The notes under the pieces are model-generated. The model was not told the origin of the DNA. It saw only the letters and a program-made list of their open reading frames with translations, and did no database searches. A DNA stretch of 64,000 nt from Boesenbergia rotunda (lineage: Eukaryota; Streptophyta; Magnoliopsida; Zingiberales; Zingiberaceae), in NCBI GenBank assembly GCA_024364735.1, contig JAGFNQ010005387.1, positions 57,230-121,229 of the forward strand, in the 5' to 3' direction. This document shows positions 21,766 to 34,696 of this stretch, piece after piece; positions within the stretch are counted from its first letter, which is position 1, and each line of letters begins with the position of its first letter. Position numbers and translations under genes: made by a program.

Positions 21766-22464
21766 ATGTCTTCTCACATAAACTTGCGTTCCATTTTGGA
21801 CACCAATAAACTGACTGGGCCGAACTACATGGACTGGCTTCGAAACCTGAGGATAGTCCTCAAGGCAGAGAAGCTTGCTTATGTCCTTGAAGAACAACTT
21901 CCCACCCATCCTCCAGAGAATGCAACTCCAGACCAATTGTTGGCCTATCAGAAACATGTGACCGATTCTGAACTTGCGAGTTGCATCATGCTAGCCTCTA
22001 TGGTACCTGAGTTGCAAAAGCAGCATGAGCATATGGATGCTAATACCATCATCTTCCATCTTCATGAGTTGTTTGAAGAGCAGGCGAGATCCGAAAGGTT
22101 CGAAGTCTCCAGACTCCTCTTCACCACTAAGATGCAGGAAGGCACTTCTGCCTCGCAGTTTGTGTTAAAGATGTTGGGGTACATTGAGCGACTGAGCGCA
22201 CTCGGTTTTGCAATGGATCATGAACTAAGTATTGACTTAATTCTGAGTTGTTTGCCCAAGAGTTATTCATAATTTGTGATGAACTATCGGATGAACAAAC
22301 TGGAGACTACCATTCCTGAGTTGATCAACATGCTGAAGACTGTGGAGCCTTCTGTAAAGCCGGATCAAAAAGCAGTACTGTTAGTTGGTTCCTCGAAGAA
22401 AGGTTCTAAGAGGAAGGCCAAAGAACAGAACAAAGGGAAGAAGAAAAAGGCCAAAAAAGACTGA
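21766..22464 (+). pseudogene. gag: Angela/Tork-like gag with a stop and a frameshift
   Basis: Residues 1-168 form a typical copia gag domain (GPNYMDWLRNLRIVLKAEKL near 18-37). A TAA at 22270-22272 interrupts it where the frame then continues FVMNYRMNK; a Gln codon changed by one C-to-T explains it. The same frame runs on to 22464 into a Lys-rich tail. At the A-run near 22450-22462 the frame slips and the zinc knuckle CHHCGKEGHWRRNC appears in the next frame. Confidence 0.87.
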
Positions 22465-23062
22465 AAAGAAACCAAAAGGCACTTGCCATCACTGTGGCAA
22501 GGAAGGTCACTGGCGAAGAAACTGCAAGATTTATCTTGAGTCCTTGAAGAAGAAGGCATTCGATGCCCCATCCTCTTCAAGTATCTTCGTTATTGAATGT
22601 CACTCTATTTCCTCAAATACCTGGGTACTTGATACTGGGTGTAGCTCACATATATGTAATGACATACAGGGGCTAAGGAATAGAAGAAGACTCGTCAAAG
22701 GAGAAGCGAATTTGCAAATTGGAAATGGAGCAAAGATTGCTGCTGTTGCCATCGGAACATATTTGCTAAAGCTCCCTACAGGACGTGTCTTAGAATTGGA
22801 TAATTGTTATTTTGTTCCTTCGTTAATAAAGAACATTGTATCTATTTCATGTTTGAATGAAAAGGGTTATCATTTAACTTTTAGTAACAATTGTTGTTAC
22901 ATAACTTTAAATGACGTTCTTTATGGGAATGGAACTTTGTGCAATGGTATCTACACGTTAGATTTATCCGGTGACGTTTTCAATATCGAAGTTAGCAACA
23001 AACGTGCTCGAATAGATAATCGAATAGACTCCTACACTTGGCATTGCCGTCTTGGCCATGTA
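22465..23062 (+). pseudogene. pol: Angela/Tork-like pol part 1: zinc knuckle, protease, start of GAG-pre-integrase
   Basis: In the post-slip frame: zinc knuckle near 22483-22524, protease core LDTGCSSHIC near 22627-22660, and the WHCRLGH motif of the GAG-pre-integrase domain at about 23038-23060. It is broken at 23062 by a solo LTR; the coding sequence resumes at 25862. Confidence 0.88.
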
Positions 23063-25856
23063 TGTAACACCCCAAATTTGTCAATGTAAAATCATGACAA
23101 TGTATGAAAATGGTTATAATGAAATGATATGAATTTCATGCAATCACATGCTATGAAATGTTATGAATGCATGAAATATTATATTCATGAAATATTATTA
23201 TCATGAAATATTAGCATGAAATATTATATTCATGAATATGGAATATTAAAAATATTATGAAATAATATTTTTTGGAATATTATGAAATATTCTGAATTCA
23301 TAAAATATTATTCATATTATGAAATTTCATGATGGGCTTGGTTTAATGGGCTTTGACATGGGTTAGTGCAAATTGTGATAAAAAGAAGAGCTAGAAAGGA
23401 GGAAGCAAGGATTGAACCTTGGACCTCCTAGTTGCACTCACCATGTCATAACCAATGAACCAAGCAATATTTCATGTAGAAGGAATAAGAACATGCTTGT
23501 TAAGTGGGTAAGAGTGAAGAGACATGTCTTTTCATGAGAAAAGTATAAATAAGGGAAGTTGGAGTAACTTCCTTTTTCTTTCTTCTTCTTCCTTTTCTCT
23601 TCTCCACCGAAACCACCTTCTTTCCCTTCACTTCTTCCATTTTCGAAAATAGCATCCAAGGTTCTAACCCTAGGGCAATTGCAAGGAGGGAAGCCAAGTG
23701 TCTTTGCCTTCTACCAAGACCAAGGAGTCTTAGAGGAAAATTTGAAGAAAAAGGCTTTCACATACCCTTCAAGTGTAGGGTACCCTACGATTTAAAGAAG
23801 ATTAAATTCCAGCGCTAGGATGTAAGTATCCTCTCGCCTGCAGTATAATGGTTTGTGCATGTTTCCATTGTGTTCTTATTTTGAAAAAAAGGGAGTTCTC
23901 CCTTATAAGACTTTCGGCCACCACCCTTTCATGGGTCTTGGTTACTTCTTATTGCATGCGGAGATTCCTAGAAATTTAGGGTATATGTATATGTGGTTTA
24001 TCCAAAATATTGTGAACAAAAATCTAGGGTTATGCCTTTGTATAGGTTTCGGCCAACACCCAAGGGAAGGACCTTGGTTACCCTTTGATGCATGTGAAGA
24101 TCCCTTGGAACTTAGGGTATATTTATATGATGTGTCCTTTCATTTTTGTGATAACAAAAGCTAGGGTTTAGGGCTTGTATGGGTTTCGGCCAAGGTATTG
24201 AAAAAGGGGCTAGTGAGAGTTGAGTTATCCTAGAAAACATTCATGCTTAGGGTATGGAATAATATTGTATACAAGGTGTTTGTATAATTGTGTGTGAAGT
24301 TTGGATGTCAAAAAAATCTAGCCTAGCCTACTCTACAAGGTTTCGGCCAACCCTAGGGGAATTAGGGTTCAAGGTTGAATGATTTTCCTTATGATATATC
24401 CATGCTTAATGATATAAGTGAAGTGTTTGTAAGAATGCTTGAATGAATGCTTGGTGGGAAAACCAAATTCCTTACTGGTAACTTTCGGCCAACCCTAGTC
24501 CTAGAGTTGGGAAGTACTTGATGAAATCACGAAGCATGCTACTAATTATATGATATGAGTATAATGTATGTGACCTATCTTGTTAGGTATAAAAGCATGC
24601 CTTATAGCCCATGGGGCACCCTGATGATATGAACATGATGTGTTTGATGATATGCTTAAAAAGAGATACTCTATTGAAACTGGGATCAAGAGCACCCGAA
24701 TGCGTGGTGTGTCCCTAGGGGATCAAGAGCACCCGAATGTGTGGTGTGTCCCTTAAAGATGTGACTAAGAGTACCTTTAGGCATATAAAGATATATATGA
24801 GTAATTGCATGATAAATTACTTTACTTTGAAAGTTGTGTACCCGACTCGGAAGGGGGTCGTTAAACAAATCCAATGTGCATGTTAACTGAAGGTCATGGC
24901 ATTGGTAGGACGGAAGGGTCCTGCTCTAATTAGATTGGTGGCTCGCTACCCCAATTTATTAGGGAACGCGCATGAGGTGGTACTACAACTGGGCCCTAGA
25001 TGATGATATGATATTTTGAAGTACTTACCATTATGGAACCTTTTGAAAAGCATACTTTTCTCATCATGTGATAATCTTGTTCCGTAAAGTACTTGAAGAT
25101 ATTTGATGTGATGTTTATGATGCTTTGATGAGATGCTTATGATGCTTAATCTTGTTCTATCTTGATTACTGAGTACATGATATGATGTATCGATATGGTT
25201 TTACGAGTAGGCCCGGATTCTTACTAAGCATGTTTTGCTTACTAGTTCATGTTGTTTTCTTATGCTGCAGATAGCGGTAAGAAATACTTGGATTAAAGGA
25301 AGAGGCAGAGGGAAGGCTAGAGGATGTGTGTGGTGATGGCTCGGGAAAGGATGAAAGATTCTATCTACCTTAGTTTGTCTAGAATCTAACTGCTTCCGAT
25401 AAAAGATTGAAATTGTATTACTATACTCTGAATATATGATGATTGTGACTACTCTACCGTTAGAGATATGGAACCTAGGTAATGTTAGATAATACTATTA
25501 TTAATGTCTAATTCTTATAGTATGCATGCTCAGTAAAATGCTAGATGTTTACTATTTTCCGTTGCTTATGACTGCTTCTTTTGCATGTATCTAAGACTAG
25601 ATAACTCTTGCTATATTCTTACTTGAGATTCCATGCTATAGTGTGTTAAATGATCTTCCCATTAGGTTGTAAATGCATGTAGATATAAAAGAAATGAAAA
25701 ACCTTGCTTGGTAAATTAGTCTACCATAAGCATGCTTATTACTAGTTCATGTATTGTAATTGTTTTGTTTGGATATACATGCTTAAGATGATAAATGATT
25801 TGAATGTATGGACCCGTAACCCCGCCTTAAGGGTAGATATAAGGTCGGGCGTTACA
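23063..25856 (+). mobile_element. solo LTR of a Tekay-related gypsy element (2794 bp), duplication ATGTA
   Basis: Begins TGTAACACCCC, ends GGGCGTTACA, with 5-bp duplications ATGTA at 23058-23062 and 25857-25861. There is no primer site, no coding sequence and no polypurine tract within, so this is one LTR left by recombination. It shares with the LTR of the element at 1-8399 a block around ATTGGTGGCTCGCTACCCCA (24935-24990 versus 7400-7450), so the two families are related. A 38-bp direct repeat lies at about 24680-24755, and TTTCGGCCAA words recur four or five times from 23910 to 24490. Confidence 0.93.
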
Positions 25857-25861
25857 ATGTA

Positions 25862-28365
25862 AGTAAGAAACGCATGACCGAATTACACCGATGTGGAATT
25901 CTGGAATCATTTGAACCCGGTTCATTTGATACATGCGAATCATGCTTAAAAGGCAAGATGACCAAATTACCCTTTTCTGGAAAAGGTAATCCAGTGGGAG
26001 AATTGCTTGGTCTAATACATACTGACGTATGTGGACCAATGTCAACTCTTGCACAAGGAGGCTATAGCTACTTCATCACCTTTATTGATGATCACTCGCG
26101 ATTCGGGTATGTGTTCTTGATGAAACACAAATCTGAAGCTTTTGAGAAATTCAAAGAGTTCAGAAATGAAGTAGAGAAACAGCTTGACAAAAGTATTAAG
26201 ATACTTCGATCCGATCGGGGTGGTGAATACTTAAGTCAAGAGTTTCAAGATTATCTTAGGGACAATGGGATATTGTCCCAATGGACTCCGCCATATACAC
26301 CACAGCATAATGGTGTATCTGAGAGGCGCAACCGAACCTTAATGGACATGGTTAGGTCGATGATGAATCATGCAACTCTTCTAAAATCCTTTTGGGGCTA
26401 TGCACTTAAGACAGCTGTTTACTTGCTAAACAGAGTCCCAACCAAGGTAGTCTCTACTACTCCATATGAGATATGGAATAGTAAGAAACCTCACTTAACT
26501 CACCTTAAGATATGGGGTTGTCCTGCTTATGTGAAGTGGACTGTATCAGACAAATTGGATGCTAAGTCTGATAAATGTCTATTTATTGGATACCCTAAGG
26601 AAACGAAGGGTTACCAATTCTATCATCCCTTGGAACAAAAGGTGTTTGTTTCAAGACATGCTGTATTCTGGAAAGAGAATTTCTTTTACAGGAAAATAGT
26701 GGGAGTGGCATTGAACTTGATGAAGTTCAAGAAACTCCAATAGACATTACAGAGACACCTAGTCTAGACCCACAACCAATAACTCATAATGATGAGCTAT
26801 CAGTTGAACCTAAAACAACACCACCTCTTCGTAGATCTGATAGGACACGCAATATTCCAGAGAGATACGGATTTCTCATAAGCGAATCGAACGACGTGTT
26901 ACTCATAAGCGATGACGAACCTATCAGTTATGAAGATGTTCTGAAAAGTTCAGAAAGCGACAAATGGCTTGAAGCCATGAAGTCGGAAATGGATTCCATG
27001 TACGAAAATCAAGTATGGGACTTGGTTAACCCACCTGAAGGGATTAAGCCTATAGGGTGCAAGTGGGTTTTCAAGGAGAAAACCGACATGGAAGGTAATT
27101 ATGCTTAAATCCATTCGGATGCTCCTGGCCATAGCAGCTCATTATGATTATGAGATATGACAAATGGATGTGAAAACAGTTTTCCTTAATGGAAACCTGC
27201 TTGAGGAAGTATACATGATACAACCTGAAGGTTTCACATCGGTTGATAAAACCAAAGTATGCAAGCTTCGACGATCCATATATGGACTGAAGCAAGCATC
27301 TAGGAGCTGGAACATCCGTTTTGATGAGACAATCAAAGAGTTTGATTTCTCACAAAATCCTGACGAACCTTGTGTGTACAAGAAGGTTAGTGGGAGTGCA
27401 GTCATATTCCTAGTATTATATGTCGATGACATATTACTTATAGTAAACGATATATCAGTTTTACAGACAGTTAAAATTTGGTTGTCCAAAACTTTCTCCA
27501 TGAAAGACCTGGAAGAAGCAACCTATATCCTTGGGATTAGAATCTATAGAGATAGATCAAAACGGTTGCTTGGTCTTTTGCAGTCTATGTATATAGACCG
27601 AGTGCTAAAAAGGTTAGCATGTCGGAATCCAAGAAAGGTTACCTTCCCATCAGGCATGGGATCAACCTTTCAAAGTCTATGTGTCCGCGCACAGAAGACG
27701 AGAGGATTTGCATGAATAAGATTCCTTATGCATCCGCGATAGGATCTATCATGTATGCTATGTTATGTACTAGGCCCGATGTATCATATGCTCTGAGCGT
27801 CACGAGCAAATACCAGTCTGATCCAGGTATGGATCACTGGGCGGCTGTCAAGATAATCCTTAAGTACTTAAGAAGAACTAAGGATGTGTTCCTAATATAT
27901 GGAGAAGGAGATATGGTAATACGTGGGTATACAGATGCCAGTTTCCAAACAGATAAGGATGACTCCAAATCGCAGTCTGGATACGTATTTACTTTGAATG
28001 GAGGCGCAGTAAGTTGGAAGAGTTCCAAACAAGACACCGTAGCGGATTCTACCATGGAAGCAGTCTGGATCAAGAAGTTTGTCTCAAAACTTGGTGAGGT
28101 TCCAACCATTGATGAAGTAATACCGGTTTATTGCGACAACAATGGAGCTATTGCACAAGCAAAGGAACCAAGGTCTCATCAGCGATCCAAACACGTGCTT
28201 CGCCGCTATCATCTGATCAGAGAGATTATAAGTAGGAATGATATACAAATTGAGAAAATTCCCACTGAAAGGAATTTAGCGGATCCTTTAACTAAGGCCT
28301 TGCCTCAGAGCAAGTTTGAGGGTCATGTTAGAGCCTGTGGTATTGGATACCGTAGCGATTGGCAT
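25862..28365 (+). pseudogene. pol: Angela/Tork-like pol part 2: integrase, RT, RNase H, several breaks
   Basis: 25862-26690: rest of GAG-pre-integrase (CESCLKGK), integrase core with D in DVCGP, D in SDRGGE, and E in VSERRNRTL. Frame slips near 26690; a linker follows to 27106. After TDMEGN about 50 residues of RT are missing and the frame changes; RT resumes at LKSIRMLLA. A TGA at 27158-27160 replaces a likely Trp. RT continues (YGLKQA; active site YVDD near 27420-27431) to about 27612, where the frame slips again. RNase H follows (YTDASFQTD near 27930; SKHV near 28190) and ends with a stop near 28368. At least three frame breaks, one stop and one deletion: not functional. Confidence 0.9.
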
Positions 28366-28382
28366 TAGGCCAATTGGGAGTT

Positions 28383-29707
28383 TGTTAGTGATATGAGAGA
28401 AGTGTCCTAAGGCAATCGTCTTATGATTGTAAATATTTATTTTAATAAATGAAAATTCACTATTTGAGTATACATGTTTGTGTATTTGATTGGGATCTTA
28501 AACTCATCTACTGAATGTCCGCAATACAATTCACAGCATAAGAGAATTTGTGATGAGATCACAACTAGTGATTATCTCTACATGTGCAATTGTGAAGTAT
28601 TGAAAATATCCCTAGTCGATGAATTGATAAAAACGGACACTATCAATTCTGTTGAGACTAGCATGGGTTATTCTCTAATCAGCTGATTCTCACTGGCTGG
28701 TGACATTGGGATGTCCGGAGATAAACATGGATGCTAGTTAAGGGAACTAGTTCATTGGAGTGACTAGCTGTAAGACTTCATATGGGAATCTACATGTAGA
28801 TATGTCAATGAAGATCTTACTGCGGCTTAAGTGCGATGTTCCTTTGACTTGCGGTGTTCAAGTCATCTTGGTCATGGAGACTTATACTTTGACATCTTAA
28901 GCAAGCATTTCCAAGGAGGTGTGGACCCAGGATGATCGGGTATAAGCCGAAGTGCCCGAAGATGTTTGAACAGCCTACAAAAGATTCACCACTCCTTGCG
29001 AGGAGATGTATACCCAGGCCTATCGTCGGATTGTTACTCAAAGCCTCTGGCCAGAGCATATCATGTTAAGAGTGCGAGTCTCTTAAATACATGAGAGTAA
29101 TTAGAAATCCAAAGGACGAGAAAGACACTACTTGGGCTAGGTGTGACGTAGTCAGCCTAGTTGGGACTGACACCATTGACCGTGTCCTGAACCAAGTGGG
29201 TATAAGGTGGTGAAGGGAATGGGGCACGATTCATTAGAGCTGCTGAAGGGTTTCAGAATAATTTCTTCTGAGGTCAAACCGTTGATCTTTCGATTAATTG
29301 GGGATCATGATGTACTACTAGGTGCCACTCATGATCGTTCTATAATTAGTTAAATTATAGACGACCAACATAAATCGAAAGTCTATTTAGTCACACGCAC
29401 TACGAGTAATCCGAGGGATTTAAAACGAGTTGAAAATTGGATTTTCCGATCAAGAGAAATAAGTCGAATCTGAGTTAGTCAGAGGCGCAATGGAAGCTAA
29501 AAATGGCTAAGTCTTTTGAAGGCTTTTTGGGCGAATTAAATGAGTTTAATTCGCGGCGGTTCGGGTTGGTTTGGCCGGCCAAAGAGGGTGTCAAAACCCC
29601 CTTTGGTGGCCGGCCACAATAAGAGGAGAAAACCAATTAATTTTGGTTTAATTAATAAAATAAATCTAGTGCGATTTATTTTATAAATTATGGATAAATA
29701 AATTTGT
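28383..29707 (+). repeat. 3' LTR of Angela/Tork-like element, truncated by gap
   Basis: Matches 17755-19079. A weak purine tract (GGGAGTT) precedes it. The last 968 bp of the LTR are not present before the Ns. Confidence 0.93.
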
Positions 29708-29934
29708 NNNNNNNNNNNNNNNNNNNNNNNNNNNNNNNNNNNNNNNNNNNNNNNNNNNNNNNNNNNNNNNNNNNNNNNNNNNNNNNNNNNNNNNNNNNNN
29801 NNNNNNNNNNNNNNNNNNNNNNNNNNNNNNNNNNNNNNNNNNNNNNNNNNNNNNNNNNNNNNNNNNNNNNNNNNNNNNNNNNNNNNNNNNNNNNNNNNNN
29901 NNNNNNNNNNNNNNNNNNNNNNNNNNNNNNNNNN
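29708..29934. other. assembly gap (227 N)
   Basis: Unknown bases. The left side is the middle of a copia LTR; the right side is the RT/RNase H region of an oppositely oriented SIRE-like element. Any frames spanning the Ns are meaningless. Confidence 0.99.
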
Positions 29935-32400
29935 TTTTTACATTAGTGGCCATGGGGGTACTTATGCTTTTAGAGTTGTCCATTTTAAATTTCTTTATTA
30001 ACTCTTTAGCATATTTGGATTGATGGACGTAGTTTCCATCTCTAGTTTGTTTGATTTGTAGTCCTAGGAAAAAGGTAAGCTCACCAACTAAAGCTCATTT
30101 CAAATTCATTTTCCATTATTTTGACAAACTCTTTTAGGAAGTTTGTGTTGGTGGATCCAAAGATTATGTCATCTACGTAAATTTGGGCAATAAATATATC
30201 TTTTCCTAGGGTTTTAATAAAAAGTTGAGTCAATTTGTCCTTGTTTAAATTCTTTAGAAGTTAAGTAAGTTGATAAACGTTCATACCAAGCCCTAGGTGC
30301 TTGTTTTAACCCATATAGTGCTTTAGTTAATTTGTAAACGTGGTCAGGTTTGTCTAAGTCCTCAAACCCAGGGGGTTGTCCTACATAAACTTCTTCTTTA
30401 ATGAATCCATTTAGGAAGGCTGACTTTACATCCATTGGTATAGCTTAAATCCTTTATGGGATGCAAAGGCTAACAACATTCTAATGGACTCAAGTCTAGC
30501 TACTGGGGCATATGTTTCATCGTAATCTAATCCTTATTACTTGGCTGAATCCCTTAGCTCTAAGCGGGCTTTATTTCTAAACTATTTCTCCTTGATCATT
30601 TAGCTTATCCTAAAGACCCACTTAGTGTCTATGATGGATTTGCCTTCAGGTTTAGACACTAGTTCCCAGACTTGTTCCTCTCAAATTGGGCTAATTCTTC
30701 TTGCATAGCTATAATCCAATCAGGGTCAGGTAGGGCTTCATCTATAGTTTTGGGTTCTATTTTTGATATCATAGCTATTTGACTAAGGTTTCTATAGGAG
30801 GATCTAGTCCTGACTCCTAGAGTTGGATCACCCACAATTTGATCGGTTGGGTGACTAAGTCTGGGTTTCTTGGTTCTCCTAGAACTTGGTTCAGCCTCAG
30901 GTCCGGCTGGTCGGGTTGGTTCACTATTTGATTTGACTCTTTGGGCTGGTTCATTTGTTGGTTCGATAATTGGTTCAGTTGACTCATTAATTGGTTCAAT
31001 AGTTTGTTCGTTTAAGGATTCAATTAAGGGTTCACTAGTTTGTTCATTATTTTCTTGATCAGAATTTGATGAAGTTAGGTCTGGATTGTCAGATGTTGAG
31101 TTGACTTCTTCATCAAATATTAAGTTAGTTGTTTCTTCAATTTTCTTAGTTTGTTTGTTGTAAACTCTATAGGCTCTACTTGTGGTTGAGTATCCTAGGA
31201 AGATACCTAGGGTTGATTTGAATTAAAATTTCCCTAAGTAGTCTTTGGTGTTTAGGATATGGACTTTGCATCCAAAGACCCTTAGATAGTGTAGATTTGG
31301 GAGTCTATGGTAGTACAGTTCATAGGGTGTTTTGTTGTGTCGCTTGTTAATTAGAACCCTATTCTGGATGTAACAAGCCGTACTAATCGCTTCTGCCCAA
31401 ATTGGTTTGCTAAGTTAAATTCATTGAGCATAGCCCTAGCGGCTTCCTGTAATGTTCTATTTCTTCTTTCGACTATCCCATTTTGTTGGGGGGTTATAGG
31501 ACATGAAAATTCATGTAAATACCCATTGACCTTACAAAATTCCTCGAACCGTTGATTTTCAAATTCTCCCCCGTGGTCACTCCTAAGTCTTTTAATTTTG
31601 GTGTCGTTTTGATTTTCAATTAATTTACAGAATTCACTAAATCGGTTTAGGGTTTCATCTTTGGTTTTTAGAAATCTAACCCAGGTGAATCTAGAATAAT
31701 CATCAACTATTACTAAGCAGTATCGATTTCCGCTTAGTGACTTGGCTCCATGTGAATCAAATAGGTCAAGGTGCAGGAGCTCAAGTGTTGTTTGAGTTAG
31801 GTCAGATTGGATTAGTTTGTGATTAGATTTGGTTTGTTTACCTTGATTACATGATTCACAAATTAGGTTTTCATGATTTTTAATTTTAGGTATACCTTTA
31901 ATTAGTCCAAGTTGGGTGATTTTTGAAATAGTTCTTAGGTTAGTATGACCTAGTCTCCTATGCCAGAGGTTTGATTGTTCTAACTGAGTTAACATACATT
32001 TAGGTACTAGGGGAAGGTTTATAGTGTATACATTATTTTTCCTAGTGCCCTTAAGCATGATTTCTGAGTCTTGTATATTTCTAATCAGGCAGTTAGAATT
32101 GTTGAAGGTGACTATATAACCAGAATCACATAACTGACTTATGCTAAGCAAATTAAATTTGAAGTTTTCAACCAAAAGAACTTTCTTAATAATAAAGTCA
32201 GTTTTAAGCTCAATATTACCTGGCCCAATTACCTTGAGTGTAGCATTGTTGCCAAATGCTACTGAGCCTAGGTTCTTGAACTTGAGTTTGGTGAACTTCA
32301 ATTTATCTCCAGTCATGTGTCTGGAGCAACCGCTATCCAACATCCATTGGTCCAAATCTTTATGTTCCTACACATAAAGAGTTTTATTGATTTGGATCCA
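29935..32400 (-). pseudogene. pol: SIRE-like pol, decayed (protease, integrase, RT)
   Basis: From right to left on -: protease LDSGCSRHMTG (about 32340), GAG-pre-integrase (LWHRRLGH; CESCNQGK), integrase with D in HLDLF, D in SDHGGE and E in IVERRNRTL (31440-31480). The first frame ends at 31351. A Pro/Ser/Thr/Gln-rich linker with NEP/NQ repeats follows (about 31200-30820) in shifted frames, then RT pieces: [10 protein letters not shown] (30435 down), [10 protein letters not shown] and the active site YVDD (30179-30168). RT/RNase H continues to the gap as MDNSKSISTPM. There are many frameshifts and stops; not functional. Confidence 0.87.
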
Positions 32401-33067
32401 ATTAGAGTCAGGAATAGCTTAAATTGAGTTTCACTGCCTAGTCTATCTCACCCAAGTCTAAGGTTTTCAATCACGTTAGCCTTATAGGTTTTGTGAGACA
32501 GGTTTTGATAAGAAAAATTATTTTGAAAAATTATTATTTATTTTGAAAGCCTTAAATTAATTTTTGAAAACAGTTAGGTTTATTTTGAGAGAAAATGTTT
32601 GAATCTATACTTAACTGAAAATTGTGTTAGATTTGAATTTAACAAAAAGTAATTTGAATTTGAAATTCAAAAATTGGCTTCCAGGTCTTGGCGACGCACT
32701 AGGCCTTCTTTGGCCGTAGCCTTATTGAATCATCAACCCTTTCCTTGACAAAGCCGTTTAATGAAATTTCATTTTCAAAATTAATTTTTGAAAAAGTTCT
32801 GGTCTAACTAGTTTGGATTTTGGATCGGTAGCTTCGTCTAGTTTCACCAGTCTAAAGAGGCCAAGTGAACTTGATCTTATTAGAATTGGTTTCCCTAATG
32901 TACTATCATCTCACCTCCACCCAATACTATGTTTTCAAGTTTCAGTTATGTTTGTTCAGTCCTTATACTAACCTAGGTCTAAGCATGGTAAATTGCAGAA
33001 ATGTAAATAAACAATCAATCAGGCAAATTGTAAGAATTAAATTTTATTTAATAATAAACATAGTTTT
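32401..33067 (-). other. spacer between gag and protease, shared with sister element
   Basis: Non-coding, AT-rich, about 95% like 12030-12660. Its presence in both copies shows it predates the loss of pol in element 1. It could be an intron-like or untranslated spacer; nothing in it identifies a function. Confidence 0.6.
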
Positions 33068-34696
33068 CAATTTGGATCCCCCTGGACTATAGCCACGATA
33101 ATGATTAGGCAAGATGTGAATCTTGTCCTTGGGGATCCAATACTGATTTGATCTAGTTGGTTTGTTCAGGTACAGTTTAGGTACCCATGCCTAAACTTTA
33201 CCTCTGGACTGATTCAGTACAGCAAAATAAGATCTTTGTCGGGATTTGGTTCTATAGCCAAGTCCGGATCGATTTAGAACGGACTTCTGTTTTCCAAGAA
33301 TCATGTCAAGACCCTTGGAACCAGAAGTGAATCGTTCTAAAGCCGCTCTAAGATCCTTAACCTGAGTTTTCAGGGAGGAGTTCTCTTTCTCAAGTTTTTC
33401 AACTTGAGTAGGAGTTCCTTCTTGAACTTTCTCGGTTAAGGACTTAGAGTCAGCTCCCTCTTTTAGGAGTTTTACTTCCTGTCGGAGGGATTCGACTCGG
33501 AGTTTGGCTTTCGCCAAATCTCGAGAAAGATAAGAGATAAGATCATTTAATTGACTTCTATTGAAACCACTTACCATGATCTCGCCGTCTTCTGAAAAGG
33601 TTAGTCTGTCGTCGTCCTGCTCTGACTCTGACTCGGTCCCGACTTCTTTTGAGGCGGTCAGGGCTAGAAGGTTGGACTGGGGTGCTTCTTCTTCTTCTTC
33701 TGAGGAAGATTCGTCCCAGGTTGCTTGTAGTGCTTTCTTTCTTCTTGACTTTTTGTTCTCCTTTAGGTTTGGACACTCTGTCTTGTAGTGGCCCTTCTTC
33801 TTGCACTCGTAGCAGGTTACGTTGGGCTTGTTTTTGTCACTCGCGGGTTCAGCTGGTTCGTCCTTTCTTCGGCTTGTTTTCCGTTTGTTGGCTTGGTTCT
33901 TCAATTTTTTATAGTAGCTTCGGGCCAGTCGGACCAGCTCAGATCGATCTCCTTCTTCGTCTTCTGCGTCTGAGTCTAAGTTAGACTCGGGTTCAGGTTG
34001 AGGTTTCTTCTTTGTCGACCTTCCAGTTTTTCCTGCAACAAAGGCAATACCTTTCTCGGCCATATTGCAGTTAGTCTGTTCGTGAAGTTCTAACTCAGAA
34101 AACAATTCATCTAATTTAGTTTTAGAGAGATCCCTTGAAACCTTGTATGCATCTACCATAGATGCCCACAAGGTATTTCTAGGGAAAGCATTTAGGGCAT
34201 ACCTTATTAGGTCACGGTTCTCGACCTTGTGACCTATAGTGTGAAGACCGTTCATCAATTCTTGGATTTGTGCGTGGAGTTGGGCTGCTGTTTCATTGTC
34301 GGCCATCTTGATGGTATACAATTTGTTCAGGAGCAGATCCCTCTTGCTGATCCTGGTGTCTGATGTTCCTTCGTGTAGCTCGATCAACTTTGCCCATAGC
34401 TCCTTGGCACTGTTGAAGGGGCCCACCCGGTTCAGCTCCTCTTTTGTTAAGCCACATTGAAGGGTCTGAGTCGCCTTTGTGTCTGCTTCGATTCTTCGTT
34501 TCAGAGCGGTGTCCCACTCTGTGTAGCTTTGAGGAACCCCGTCAGCATTTGTGGGAATCTCCAGTCCGGACTGGATGATGATCCACATGTCCACCTGAGT
34601 TTTCAGGTGGACCTCCATTCGGCTTTTCCAGTAGGAAAAGTCTTCTCCACTGAAAAGTGGAGGTCTGGCGGTGCTAAATCCTTCTTGCATAGCCAT
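33068..34696 (-). pseudogene. gag: SIRE-like gag with one stop near its C-terminus
   Basis: The frame is open from the ATG at 34696 for 501 codons with the same domains as the gag at 14302-12650: copia gag domain, zinc knuckle CYECKKKGHYKTEC, acidic Ser/Glu stretch, coiled coil. A TAG at 33193-33191 ends it. At the aligned place the sister copy has CAG, so this stop is a direct C-to-T change of a Gln codon. Downstream sequence still aligns to about 33068. Confidence 0.9.

Larger units (their letters stand above)
17755..29707 (+). mobile_element. Angela/Tork-like Ty1-copia element, defective, cut by assembly gap
   Basis: 5' LTR 17755-20047, primer site 20049-20060, long leader, gag, pol with several breaks, then the 3' LTR from 28383, which runs into the N gap after 1325 bp. 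Protease-integrase-RT-RNase H order is the copia order. The overlapping parts of the two LTRs differ at about 8 of 1325 positions by eye (0.6%), nearly all transitions, so the insertion is young even though the coding part is broken. The left flank is GTTAA; the right duplication is lost. A solo gypsy LTR sits inside pol. Confidence 0.9.

Noticed and set aside
22450..22465. Programmed frameshift between copia gag and pol
   Set aside because: Copia elements normally use a single frame, the slip is in an A-run prone to indels, and an upstream stop already breaks gag.
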